A program made the translations under genes and the position numbers. A stretch of DNA of 64,000 bases from DATMAM01 sp035559995 (GTDB lineage: Bacteria; Desulfobacterota; Binatia; UBA9968). Location: positions 123,987 through 187,986 of the forward strand of contig DATMAM010000032.1 in NCBI GenBank assembly GCA_035559995.1, in the 5' to 3' direction. Positions within the stretch are counted from its first letter, which is position 1; each line of letters starts with the position of its first letter. The notes under the pieces are model-generated. The model was not told the origin of the DNA. It did not search any database and saw nothing but the letters and a program-made list of their open reading frames with translations. Below are positions 57,613-64,000 of the stretch, in pieces.

Positions 57613-58977
57613 ATGGCATTTTCCGGAGAATCCCCCGTGCTGTCGTCGAGCCGCTCCGCTTTCGCGCGGCCCGAGCTGGCGGAGAAACTCAAGGAGAAAA
57701 TTCGCGCCCGTTCCGCCAAGCTCGGCGTCGTCGGTCTGGGATACGTCGGCCTTCCCCTGGCCGTCGAGATGGCGCGCGAGGGATTTCAGGTCACCGGCAT
57801 CGACCTCGTGCGGGAGAAAGTCGACGCGGTCAACTTGGGCATGTCGTACGTGCTCGACGTAGCGAGCGAAACGCTGCTTTCGCTGGTCGAGGCGAAAAAG
57901 CTCCGCGCCACGCAGTCGCTCGCGGCCGTGGGCATGCTCGATACCTTGAATATCTGCGTGCCGACGCCGCTGCGCAAAAACAAGGACCCGGATCTCTCGT
58001 ACGTGATCGCCGCGGTGGAGTCGATCCGCAACCACATCCGGCCGGGACAGCTCGTCATCCTCGAGAGCACCACCTATCCCGGAACGACGCGCGAAGTGGT
58101 GCTGCCGATCCTGGAAGAAACCGGGCTCAAGGTCGGCAGGGATTTTTTCCTCGCCTATTCGCCCGAGCGGGTCGATCCGGGAAACACGACCTACACGACG
58201 CGCAATATCCCCAAAGTCGTCGGCGGCATCAGCGCGTCTTGCACCGAGCTTGCCGCCTTGCTCTACCAGCAGTTCGTCGAAAAGGTCGTCCCGGTCTCCT
58301 CCACCGACTGCGCCGAAATGGTCAAACTGCTGGAAAACACTTTCCGCAGCGTCAATATCGCCTTGGCGAACGAGATGGCGCTGACGTGCCACAGCTTCGG
58401 CATCAATGTTTGGGAAGTGATCGAGGCCGCCAAGACAAAACCGTTCGGCTTCATGCCCTTCTACCCGGGCCCGGGGCTGGGGGGCCACTGCATCCCGGTC
58501 GATCCTTACTACTTGACGTGGAAAGCCAAGATGAACGGGTGCGAGCCGCGGTTGATCGAATTGGCGGGCCACATCAATAACCAGATGCCGAGCTTTACGG
58601 TCCGAATCATCGCCGACGCGTTAAACGAGAAGGGAAAGCCGCTGAAGGGATCGAGGATTCTGGCGCTCGGGGTCGCGTACAAGCGCGACACCAACGACGT
58701 GCGCGAATCTCCGGCGCTGCAGGTGCTGGAGGGGCTCAACGCCAAGGGCGCCTGCGTCGAGTATTTCGACCCTTACGTCCGCTCGATCACGGTCGCGGAA
58801 AAGCGGCTGACGTCGGTCGAGCTCAACGCCAAGGTGCTCCAGTCCAGCGATTGCGTGGTGATTTTGACCGACCATAGCGGGATCGATTACGCGATGGTCG
58901 CGAAGCACAGCCCATTGATCGTGGACACGCGCAACGCGCTCAAGGACTTTCGCGCTCCGGGAGTGGTGCTGCTGTGA
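57613..58977 (+). CDS. Nucleotide-sugar dehydrogenase (WbpA/UDP-N-acetylglucosamine 6-dehydrogenase type)
   Basis: A 454-residue UDP-sugar dehydrogenase that oxidises C6 twice to a uronate. Features: LGVVGLGYVGLPLAVEMARE (NAD), TLNICVPTPLRKNKDPDLSY (typical of the WbpA/WbpO group), LESTTYPGTTREVVLPILEE, AEMVKLLENTFRSVNIALAN, the catalytic Cys in GPGLGGHCIPVDPYYLTWKA, and LGVAYKRDTNDVRESPAL. With the WlbA-WlbB fusion and the DegT enzyme it would make a UDP-diacetamido-uronate. Strong AAAGGAGG before ATG 57613. It ends the large plus-strand biosynthetic run. Confidence 0.88.
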   Translation: MAFSGESPVLSSSRSAFARPELAEKLKEKIRARSAKLGVVGLGYVGLPLAVEMAREGFQVTGIDLVREKVDAVNLGMSYVLDVASETLLSLVEAKKLRATQSLAAVGMLDTLNICVPTPLRKNKDPDLSYVIAAVESIRNHIRPGQLVILESTTYPGTTREVVLPILEETGLKVGRDFFLAYSPERVDPGNTTYTTRNIPKVVGGISASCTELAALLYQQFVEKVVPVSSTDCAEMVKLLENTFRSVNIALANEMALTCHSFGINVWEVIEAAKTKPFGFMPFYPGPGLGGHCIPVDPYYLTWKAKMNGCEPRLIELAGHINNQMPSFTVRIIADALNEKGKPLKGSRILALGVAYKRDTNDVRESPALQVLEGLNAKGACVEYFDPYVRSITVAEKRLTSVELNAKVLQSSDCVVILTDHSGIDYAMVAKHSPLIVDTRNALKDFRAPGVVLL

Positions 58978-59320
58978 ACGGCGGCGAAACGGCCGCGGCG
59001 GATTCGTCGGTAACGAAAGCCGGACCTAGAGTATAGTGGCTCGGCCTGCGCGGCTCGGCCGCGCGCAAGGCGGCAAGCTCGAGAGCGCGCGGGCAGGCTA
59101 ATTTGGCAGAGCCGAACTTGGAACGGCCGGGCGCGCGAGGCTGTAGCGAGTCGCCTCCTCGAGAGCGCGCGCCGAACATGCCGCTTATGAACTAGCTTCT
59201 CGATACCACCGCCGAATTTGTGGCCGCCGGGCGAACAGCGTCACAGTCAATTCCGCCCGTAAATCCAAGCGAGCCTCAGCCTGCGTGTACGCAGTGGATC
59301 GGATAACCAGGAAGCCGTCG
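58978..59320. other. Non-coding gap after the biosynthetic run
   Basis: These 343 bases carry no credible gene. A GCGCGGC/GCCGCGC hairpin lies around 59050-59066, and a 14-base direct repeat (CTCGAGAGCGCGCG) occurs at 59078-59091 and 59158-59171. A small palindrome (CTGCGT-GT-ACGCAG, 59281-59294) lies 26 bases before the next start and could be an operator. No sigma-54 or riboswitch signature was found here. Confidence 0.5.
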
Positions 59321-59773
59321 ATGAAGGAGCTTACGATCGAGGAATTGACTGAAGAGGCGATGAGGCTTCTACCGGTCGAAATTGAGGAGCTCCACGTGAT
59401 CCTGGGATGCCAGCTCCTGGCGTCGACCAGCCCGGCCCGTCTCGGGGCCATCATGAAACGGGTTGCCGGCGCGCGCGCGGCGCCGAACGACGCCGCGCGC
59501 GCGCAAGGCGCGAGCCTGGCGGAGCTTGAGCCGATTTGCGAGGAGCTGAAGCGGGACGGCGTGCGTTTTCTCGCCGAAGTAAGAGAAGATCTGCGCCGCG
59601 CGCTCTGCACGGAAGACATTCTCGCGCTCGCCGACGAGATCGATAGCTCGAGCATGCAGATCGTTGTCCTGATCGTCGGCGCCATCTTGAAGTTGCCGCC
59701 GCAGATCGAGTCGATCTCAGCGACCGTCGCCGCCATTCTCTGTAGAGTCGGCCTCAGGAACTTCTGTAGGTAA
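59321..59773 (+). CDS. Protein of unknown function
   Basis: About 150 residues, mostly helical: ELTIEELTEEAMRLLPVEIE at the start, LASTSPARLGAIMKRVAG, and a hydrophobic, well-ordered end (SSSMQIVVLIVGAILKLPPQ, IESISATVAAILCRVGLRNF). I prefer ATG 59321 over an earlier GTG-type start because the preceding residues look random. Composition and codon use look like a real gene. I do not recognise the family. It is on the same strand as, and upstream of, the two-component genes, with a 180-base gap after it. Confidence 0.6.
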   Translation: MKELTIEELTEEAMRLLPVEIEELHVILGCQLLASTSPARLGAIMKRVAGARAAPNDAARAQGASLAELEPICEELKRDGVRFLAEVREDLRRALCTEDILALADEIDSSSMQIVVLIVGAILKLPPQIESISATVAAILCRVGLRNFCR

Positions 59774-59952
59774 TTTCCTGCAGCGACCTTTGCAAGCGTG
59801 CGGCAATTCCCTGCGCTCCGCTCCGCTCTTCAGCGAAATTTGTCGCGTGAGTGGAAAAAATTCCCTCAAAGCCTCCCGCGTCTGGGACGATTTTTACTCG
59901 TTACGTTCGATAAACCGGGCGCTCCATTCCGTAAAAGCGTGTCGGGCTCGGG

Positions 59953-59967
59953 TGGCATGCTCCTTGC
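59953..59967 (+). promoter_or_regulatory. Sigma-54 (RpoN) promoter-like site
   Basis: TGGCATGCTCCTTGC is an exact match to TGGCAY-N5-TTGC. Transcription would start near 59979, just before the ATG at 59981, so that gene would be almost leaderless, or the promoter may serve the two-component genes further down. The position makes it less certain than the two minus-strand sites. Confidence 0.45.
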
Positions 59968-59980
59968 TGCAGATTCGGGC

Positions 59981-60178
59981 ATGGAATTCCAATGCGATCA
60001 CTGCGGGGAGATGTCCGACGGAAGGGCATACCTGGTGCTCAGCGAGGAATCGGGTGTGGTCTTGCTCCGGATGATCGTCTGTACGCCGTGTTATCATCAA
60101 GCTAAAAGACTCGGGCTTTACGCAAAGGAAATCAGCGTTCACGACTCCTCCCAAAAGTCTCGGTCGAATTTCAGTTAA
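59981..60178 (+). CDS. Small zinc-ribbon-like protein of unknown function
   Basis: A 65-residue protein with paired cysteines (CDHCGEMSDGR and, after 20-odd residues, CTPCYHQAKRLGLY), a zinc-ribbon pattern. Between them a beta strand pair reads AYLVLSEESGVVLLRMIV. The frame is open further upstream, but the leader there is not gene-like; ATG 59957 is an alternative that would overlap the sigma-54-like site. It lies 64 bases before the histidine kinase. Role unknown. Confidence 0.55.
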   Translation: MEFQCDHCGEMSDGRAYLVLSEESGVVLLRMIVCTPCYHQAKRLGLYAKEISVHDSSQKSRSNFS

Positions 60179-60242
60179 GGCCGAGCCGATCGACGCAGAC
60201 GATGAAAAATGGTTCCCGGGCCCGAGCGGCGCATTTTTCCCT

Positions 60243-61388
60243 ATGGCGAACAACGTAAGATCCCTGATCGGACAAAGACGCAAGGCGGCGCGAGATTCGG
60301 TTTCCATCGCTTTCCCCACGGAGGAACAAACCTCAGTTTGGCGATCTTTAAAGGGAGGGCTCCTCGAGGCAGGCACCCTGCTCGAGCTCATCCCCTATCC
60401 GGGCGCCCTGTGGACCCGCGACCGGCGCCTGTGCGTTTTTAACGACGCCGCCCGCCAGCTCACGGGGTTTTGCGAGCATGACCTGCGCGCGAGCGACGCC
60501 CTGTGGCTCGAGCGGATCCCGCCGCGCGATCGCGCAAGCTTTCTGGCAGAATGGAAAAGGCTTCAGAGCGGCGAGAAGCAAATCTCGTGCTCGTACCGCT
60601 TTCTGCCGAAAAACCGCGGCAGCGAGATACGGCTCCGCGAAGTCGCGGTTTCGTATCCGATCCCCGGGGACGTGCCGGGCGTGTGGAGCCTCTACATCGA
60701 GGAGCCGATCGAAGAGGATCTGACCAGCGTACAGCACGTGCGCGAGCTCCTGCGGGGCCTCACCCACGAGATCGGCAACAGCCTGCAGGCCATCAGCGGC
60801 GAGCTTGACTTGCTGCGTCTGTCCGGGACGCTCGCGCCGGAAAGCTCGTCCACGCTGGCGCGCGGCGTGCACCAAATTCGGCGGCTGGCGCGCGAGATCG
60901 AGGAATATCTCTCGCCGCCGCCGCTCCACCTCAAGCTGGTCGATCCCGCCACGGTGCTGAATGAGATCATCCAGTCGCGCCAGCGCGAGCTGATCGCCCA
61001 GGGCATTCAAATCAGCGTCGTGCTGCGCGAGCCGCTCCCCAAAGTGCCGCTCGACGAGCAGTTTCGAAGCGCTTTGGACCGCGTCATCGACTTTTCCTGC
61101 GCGCTGCTCCCGGGCGGCGGCGAGTTGAAGATCGAAGCCGGAATACAGCGCATCGGCGCGGCGGATCATATCGAGCTTACCTTGCTCACCGCTTCGCCCA
61201 CCTCGATCACGCTCGAAGAGACCGATGTTTTTCGGCCGTTTCTCAAGATCAACGGCTGCCGCGTCGGTTTGAGCATGGCCGTGGCGCGGCAGATTTTGCG
61301 GCGGCATTTCGGCAAAATCGTCTTTCGCAAGGAGCGTTCCGATCGGGGCGTCTTCTCGATCCTCATTCGCGTCCCGTCCGACGCCTGA
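60243..61388 (+). CDS. PAS-domain histidine kinase with degenerate ATPase domain
   Basis: A 381-residue cytoplasmic protein without membrane segments. A PAS domain occupies residues ~42-155 (LLELIPYPGALWTRDRRLCV, FNDAARQLTGF). The dimerisation helix has the phospho-His at residue 175 in RGLTHEIGNSLQAISGELDL. The C-terminal HATPase-like part ends FRPFLKINGCRVGLSMAVAR, but the N-box Asn (here SALDRVIDFSCALL) and the D-x-G-x-G box (here LTASPTSITLEET) are missing. It may be a poor kinase, a phosphatase or a scaffold for the regulator encoded 15 bases downstream. Membrane-free placement suggests an intracellular signal. Confidence 0.8.
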   Translation: MANNVRSLIGQRRKAARDSVSIAFPTEEQTSVWRSLKGGLLEAGTLLELIPYPGALWTRDRRLCVFNDAARQLTGFCEHDLRASDALWLERIPPRDRASFLAEWKRLQSGEKQISCSYRFLPKNRGSEIRLREVAVSYPIPGDVPGVWSLYIEEPIEEDLTSVQHVRELLRGLTHEIGNSLQAISGELDLLRLSGTLAPESSSTLARGVHQIRRLAREIEEYLSPPPLHLKLVDPATVLNEIIQSRQRELIAQGIQISVVLREPLPKVPLDEQFRSALDRVIDFSCALLPGGGELKIEAGIQRIGAADHIELTLLTASPTSITLEETDVFRPFLKINGCRVGLSMAVARQILRRHFGKIVFRKERSDRGVFSILIRVPSDA

Positions 61389-61403
61389 GCGGATCCAACC
61401 CTG

Positions 61404-62951
61404 ATGTTCCCGGAACTGGGCAAGAATCGAAATCGGTCGAGCGCGGAGGAAAGCCCGCGCTCGGCCGCGCAAGCCGCGGCGGGAAGCGCCGTCGCGCCCA
61501 GCGAGCCGACGCCGCAGCTTCTTGTCGTCGACGACGATCCCACTGTGCGCTCGCAGCTCGAACGCCTGTACGCGCACAGCGGCTACAGCGTGGTGTCGGT
61601 GGGGTCGGCCGAGGAGGCGATCGCGCGGCTGCAGGAAGAGGATATCGATTTTGTGATCACCGACATCAAGCTTCCGGGGATGGACGGCGTCCAGCTGATC
61701 GCCCACCTCCACGACAACTTCCCGGACGTGCCCGTCATTGCGATTACCGGATACTCCGATATTCAAACGGCCGTGAACGTTCTTAAGCTCGGCGCGAGCG
61801 ACTTCGTGGTGAAGCCGTTCGATCTGGCGGCGGTGCAGGAGTCCACCCGGGTCGCGCTGGAGAAAAGCAAGGTCTACACGGAGATCCGGCATCTCAGGCG
61901 CGCGCTCAAGAACCGCGCCGAGTTCGGCGGCATGCTGAGCAAGACCCCCGAGATGCACCGCGTTTTTGAGATCATCCGGATGGTCGCGCCGACCGACATG
62001 ACGGTCCTGGTCGAGGGCGAGACGGGAACCGGCAAGGAGCTGGTCGCAAGCGCGATTCATTACCACAGCCCGCGCCGCGAGCGACCGTTCGTGACGATCA
62101 ACTGCGCCGGTTTCCCCGAAAGCCTTCTCGAGAGCGAGCTGTTCGGCTACGAGAAGGGGGCCTTTACCGGCGCCGATCAGGCCAAAGCGGGCAAGATTGA
62201 GCTGGCGCACGGCGGCACGCTTTTCCTGGACGAGATCGAGAGCATGTCGATCGTCATGCAGGGAAAGATGCTGCGCGTGCTCGAAGATCAGAAGGTGCAG
62301 CGACTCGGCGGCAACAAGCCCACCCGCGTCGACATGCGCGTGATCGCGGCGACGAACGTGCCGCTAAAGACGCTGGTCGCGCAGGGCAAGATGCGCACCG
62401 ACTTCTATTACCGCATCAACGTGATTCCGATTCATCTGATTCCGCTGCGCGAGCGCAAAATCGATATTCCGCTGCTCGTCCAGGACTTTCTGCACCATCA
62501 CCCGGTCGCTGTGAGCAAGGGCATCACGGCGGTTTCCAAGCCGGTCATGACCCTGCTGATGGATTACGCCTGGCCGGGCAACATCCGCGAGCTCCAGAAC
62601 GTACTCGAGCGCGCGATCGTGCTCACGACGGGAAAAGTGATCGAAGCCGTGGACCTGCCGGATCTCGCCGAAGAGCGCGAGTCCAAAGAGCCGACCTATA
62701 GCAGCAAATCCCTCGATGAATGGCTACGGGAACAAGAAAAGCAGTACCTGGCGCAGAAACTGGAAGCTTTTGACGGCAACGTCGGCCTCACGGCCAAAAG
62801 TTGCGGCATCGGCGTGAGGACGCTCTCGCGCAAGATGCGCCTGTACGGGCTCGACCGAAGGCTCTTCAAGAAGCGCAAGCACATCCCAGCCGGCCCCGCC
62901 TCGAACCCACCGACAGTCCGCTCTCGGTTTTCCCCCGAGCCGCGCGTTTAA
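61404..62951 (+). CDS. Sigma-54-dependent response regulator (NtrC family)
   Basis: A 515-residue transcription activator. Receiver: LLVVDDDPTVRSQLERLYA with phospho-Asp at residue 87 (FVITDIKLPGMDG) and the conserved Lys of VVKPFD. AAA+ domain: VEGETGTGKELVASAIHYHS, the sigma-54-contact loop GAFTGAD, and GGTLFLDEIESM. Fis-type helix-turn-helix: GNVGLTAKSCGIGVRTLSRK. It probably activates sigma-54 promoters in this locus, notably those at 14752-14766 and 17418-17432 in front of the secreted beta-helix genes. A ~37-residue Ala/Ser-rich leader precedes the receiver. Direct binding is inference. Confidence 0.9.
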   Translation: MFPELGKNRNRSSAEESPRSAAQAAAGSAVAPSEPTPQLLVVDDDPTVRSQLERLYAHSGYSVVSVGSAEEAIARLQEEDIDFVITDIKLPGMDGVQLIAHLHDNFPDVPVIAITGYSDIQTAVNVLKLGASDFVVKPFDLAAVQESTRVALEKSKVYTEIRHLRRALKNRAEFGGMLSKTPEMHRVFEIIRMVAPTDMTVLVEGETGTGKELVASAIHYHSPRRERPFVTINCAGFPESLLESELFGYEKGAFTGADQAKAGKIELAHGGTLFLDEIESMSIVMQGKMLRVLEDQKVQRLGGNKPTRVDMRVIAATNVPLKTLVAQGKMRTDFYYRINVIPIHLIPLRERKIDIPLLVQDFLHHHPVAVSKGITAVSKPVMTLLMDYAWPGNIRELQNVLERAIVLTTGKVIEAVDLPDLAEERESKEPTYSSKSLDEWLREQEKQYLAQKLEAFDGNVGLTAKSCGIGVRTLSRKMRLYGLDRRLFKKRKHIPAGPASNPPTVRSRFSPEPRV

Positions 62952-63054
62952 GCGCGGCCTCGACTCGCCTTTCGCAAATCTCAGACCAGCGGCAGTTTTT
63001 TCTTCGCGCCGTAAAGCGCCCGGCCGGAGGTGTCGTCGCACGCCCGCGCGAAGC

Positions 63055-63516
63055 TCACTCGCGGACCTGCACGATCACTTCCGTCTCGACCGGAGCGTCC
63101 CCGCCGAGAGAGGCGACGCCGATCGCCGCGCGCGCGTGGCGCCCGCGGTCGCCCCAGAGCGCGACCAGGAGGTCGGATTCGCCGTTGATCACTTTCGGCA
63201 TGTCCTTGAATCCAGGGGCGACGTTGACGTAGCCGAGCACCTTGACGATCCTTTCGACCCGGTCAAGGTCGCCGAGCGCGGCCTTGATAATCGCGAGATG
63301 GTTCAGCGCGCAGTTGCGCGCCATCTCATAGGCCTGTTCGAGCGTCACCTTTTCTCCGACTTTTCCCTCGTGCTTGCGCACGCCGTTGATCCGGCCGGTG
63401 TTCCCGCCGACGAAAAGGAGGTTGCCCACCCGGACACAGCCGATGTAGTTGGCGGCAGGCTCGGGGACAGCGGGCACCTCGAAGCCCAGCGCATTCAGTT
63501 TTTTTTCTATTTCCAT
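63055..63516 (-). CDS. RidA family protein (YjgF/YER057c/UK114)
   Basis: A 153-residue protein of the RidA superfamily, small trimeric proteins that in the RidA branch hydrolyse reactive enamine/imine intermediates. Seen: ANYIGCVRVGNLLFVGGNTG, ARNCALNHLAIIKAALGDLD, VERIVKVLGYVNVAPGF and RHARAAIGVASLGGDAPVET (with the Arg of the family active site). GGAGG lies before the ATG. It is convergent with the response regulator and looks like an unrelated housekeeping gene that bounds the polysaccharide locus. Confidence 0.88.
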   Translation of the reverse strand: MEIEKKLNALGFEVPAVPEPAANYIGCVRVGNLLFVGGNTGRINGVRKHEGKVGEKVTLEQAYEMARNCALNHLAIIKAALGDLDRVERIVKVLGYVNVAPGFKDMPKVINGESDLLVALWGDRGRHARAAIGVASLGGDAPVETEVIVQVRE

Positions 63517-63655
63517 GCTTCCTCCGCCGATTGAGATTGCGCCGATGAAGTTTCGCGCGGCCTACTCATATGCCACGCGCCCCGCGGACACAAGAGAGGG
63601 CTTGGCGTTTGACTGATTTTGCACCGCTTTGCTAACGTACGCGCCTGACGGAATT

Positions 63656-64000
63656 AAAAAAATGGCTCTTCGCGTAAGAGTGTGGGTCATTCCGGCTCAC
63701 TTTAAAGAGCTGGCAGCATGCAAGTGAGAATCTTCAATCGCAGGTACTCTTTATCGCGCAGCCCGTATGCACGTCGTTGGATGACGCGGATCTTGTTGTT
63801 CAGTCCCTCGACAAAACCAAGCGAAACTTTGTTCTCTATTGGGCAATAAGCAGCGATTGCATCCCAATGACGATCGATCATCGCAGCGAATTTCTCGTAG
63901 GGCTTCAAGCGCTGCCACTTAAGCGCAGCACGCCAGTTCTCAAAGAATCGCCGCGCCCAGCCCTCGCGCTGGTAGCTCCACAGCTGACCGAAGGACTCCT
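63656..64000. mobile_element. ISL3-family insertion sequence, one end (partial)
   Basis: A terminal repeat beginning GGCTCTTCGCGTAAGAGTGT at 63664 resembles the ISL3-family end (GGCTCTT...). It is preceded by AAAAAAAT (63656-63663), a possible copy of the 8-base target duplication. The transposase gene begins 38 bases inside and runs off the window. The other end is not visible, so the duplication cannot be confirmed. Confidence 0.75.
63702..64000 (-). CDS. ISL3-family transposase, C-terminal part (runs off the window)
   Basis: The minus-strand frame is open from the window edge to the TAA at 63702-63704. It reads ESFGQLWSYQREGWARRFFE, then KPYEKFAAMIDRHWDAIAAY, KVSLGFVEGLNNKIRVIQRR and AYGLRDKEYLRLKILTCM. 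The E-G-x-N-N-K-I-R motif with the catalytic Glu, and the A-Y-G ending, are typical of ISL3 transposases. It appears intact where visible. Confidence 0.88.
   Translation of the reverse strand, partial: ESFGQLWSYQREGWARRFFENWRAALKWQRLKPYEKFAAMIDRHWDAIAAYCPIENKVSLGFVEGLNNKIRVIQRRAYGLRDKEYLRLKILTCMLPAL

Noticed and set aside
59078..59171. 14-base direct repeats as a CRISPR or attachment site
   Set aside because: Only two copies 80 bases apart, low-complexity GC-rich sequence, no integrase or Cas genes nearby.
59821..59950. Possible second riboswitch (CTCAAAGCCTCCCGCG region)
   Set aside because: It has an AAAGCC-like string but lacks the GNRA-capped P2 and the GGUAGC-GGG-CC side needed for a GEMM aptamer.
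59798..59980. N-terminal extension of the zinc-ribbon protein
   Set aside because: The extra residues look random and cross the sigma-54-like site; the cysteine-bearing part is complete from 59981.
1..64000. tRNA, rRNA, CRISPR arrays or prophage genes
   Set aside because: I looked for cloverleaf-like segments, regular repeats and phage structural genes and saw none that I could support.

Overview
This window is almost entirely one large surface-polysaccharide (capsule, O-antigen or exopolysaccharide) locus from a high-GC Gram-negative bacterium. Twin-arginine and Sec signal peptides, a Wzm/Wzt ABC exporter, sigma-54 promoters, a c-di-GMP-I riboswitch and heptose chemistry all fit a Desulfobacterota-, Binatota- or Proteobacteria-like lineage. 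I cannot place it further from sequence alone. I see no rRNA, tRNA, CRISPR array or replication origin.

Layout. (1) 1-10248, plus strand: a tightly overlapping run of glycosyltransferases, a glutamine-dependent asparagine synthetase, an O-antigen ligase/polymerase-type membrane protein, a CapK/PaaK-like adenylating enzyme and two ChbG/YdjC-type deacetylases. (2) 10311-17227, minus strand: three paralogous secreted parallel beta-helix proteins and one secreted FN3/LamG-like protein. A degenerate IS1595-like transposase homologue (plus strand) sits in their midst. This block has two strong sigma-54 promoters, and a c-di-GMP-I riboswitch precedes the third beta-helix gene. (3) 17510-31894: a further glycosyltransferase, a WlbA-WlbB fusion and DegT aminotransferase for a diacetamido-uronic acid sugar, a PglE-like aminotransferase, a PglC-like initiating transferase, Wzm/Wzt, methyltransferases, and a DUF616 protein with a C-terminal PAS domain. 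(4) 32008-46809: a ParB-fold/methyltransferase fusion; a GDP-heptose modification set (GmhA, HddC-GmhB fusion, epimerase/reductase, cupin epimerase, HddA); a C-methyltransferase; a DUF4910 protein; and an acylation cassette (adenylating ligase with a second copy of the same PAS tail, ACP, MBOAT, SGNH-like protein), followed by a 2OG-Fe(II) dioxygenase. (5) 46820-58977: oxidoreductase, NodB deacetylase, glycosyltransferase, methyltransferase, WbpM/PglF dehydratase, GlmS, then a PqqD / Tat-signal small peptide / HprK-like kinase / NTP_transf_5 cassette and a nucleotide-sugar dehydrogenase. (6) 59321-62951: two small unknown proteins and a PAS histidine kinase with a degenerate ATPase domain, next to a sigma-54 activator response regulator. 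(7) 63055-64000: RidA and the edge of an ISL3-family insertion sequence.

How the parts may work together (inference). GlmS, the WbpA-like dehydrogenase, WlbA-WlbB and the DegT enzyme would supply UDP-2,3-diacetamido-uronic acid. WbpM/PglF, the second DegT enzyme and the PglC-like transferase would start the glycan on an N-acetylated dideoxy amino sugar. The Gmh/Hdd set supplies a GDP-heptose derivative. Glycosyltransferases assemble the chain, methyl- and acyl-transferases decorate it, and Wzm/Wzt exports it. The secreted beta-helix proteins may trim or modify it outside the cell. The sigma-54 activator and the riboswitch suggest that this secreted arm is gated by a two-component signal and by c-di-GMP. 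The most unusual items are the duplicated PAS tail on two unrelated biosynthetic enzymes, the Tat-peptide/PqqD/HprK-like/nucleotidyltransferase cassette, the promoter-plus-riboswitch control of the beta-helix genes, and the recent gene conversion between those genes.
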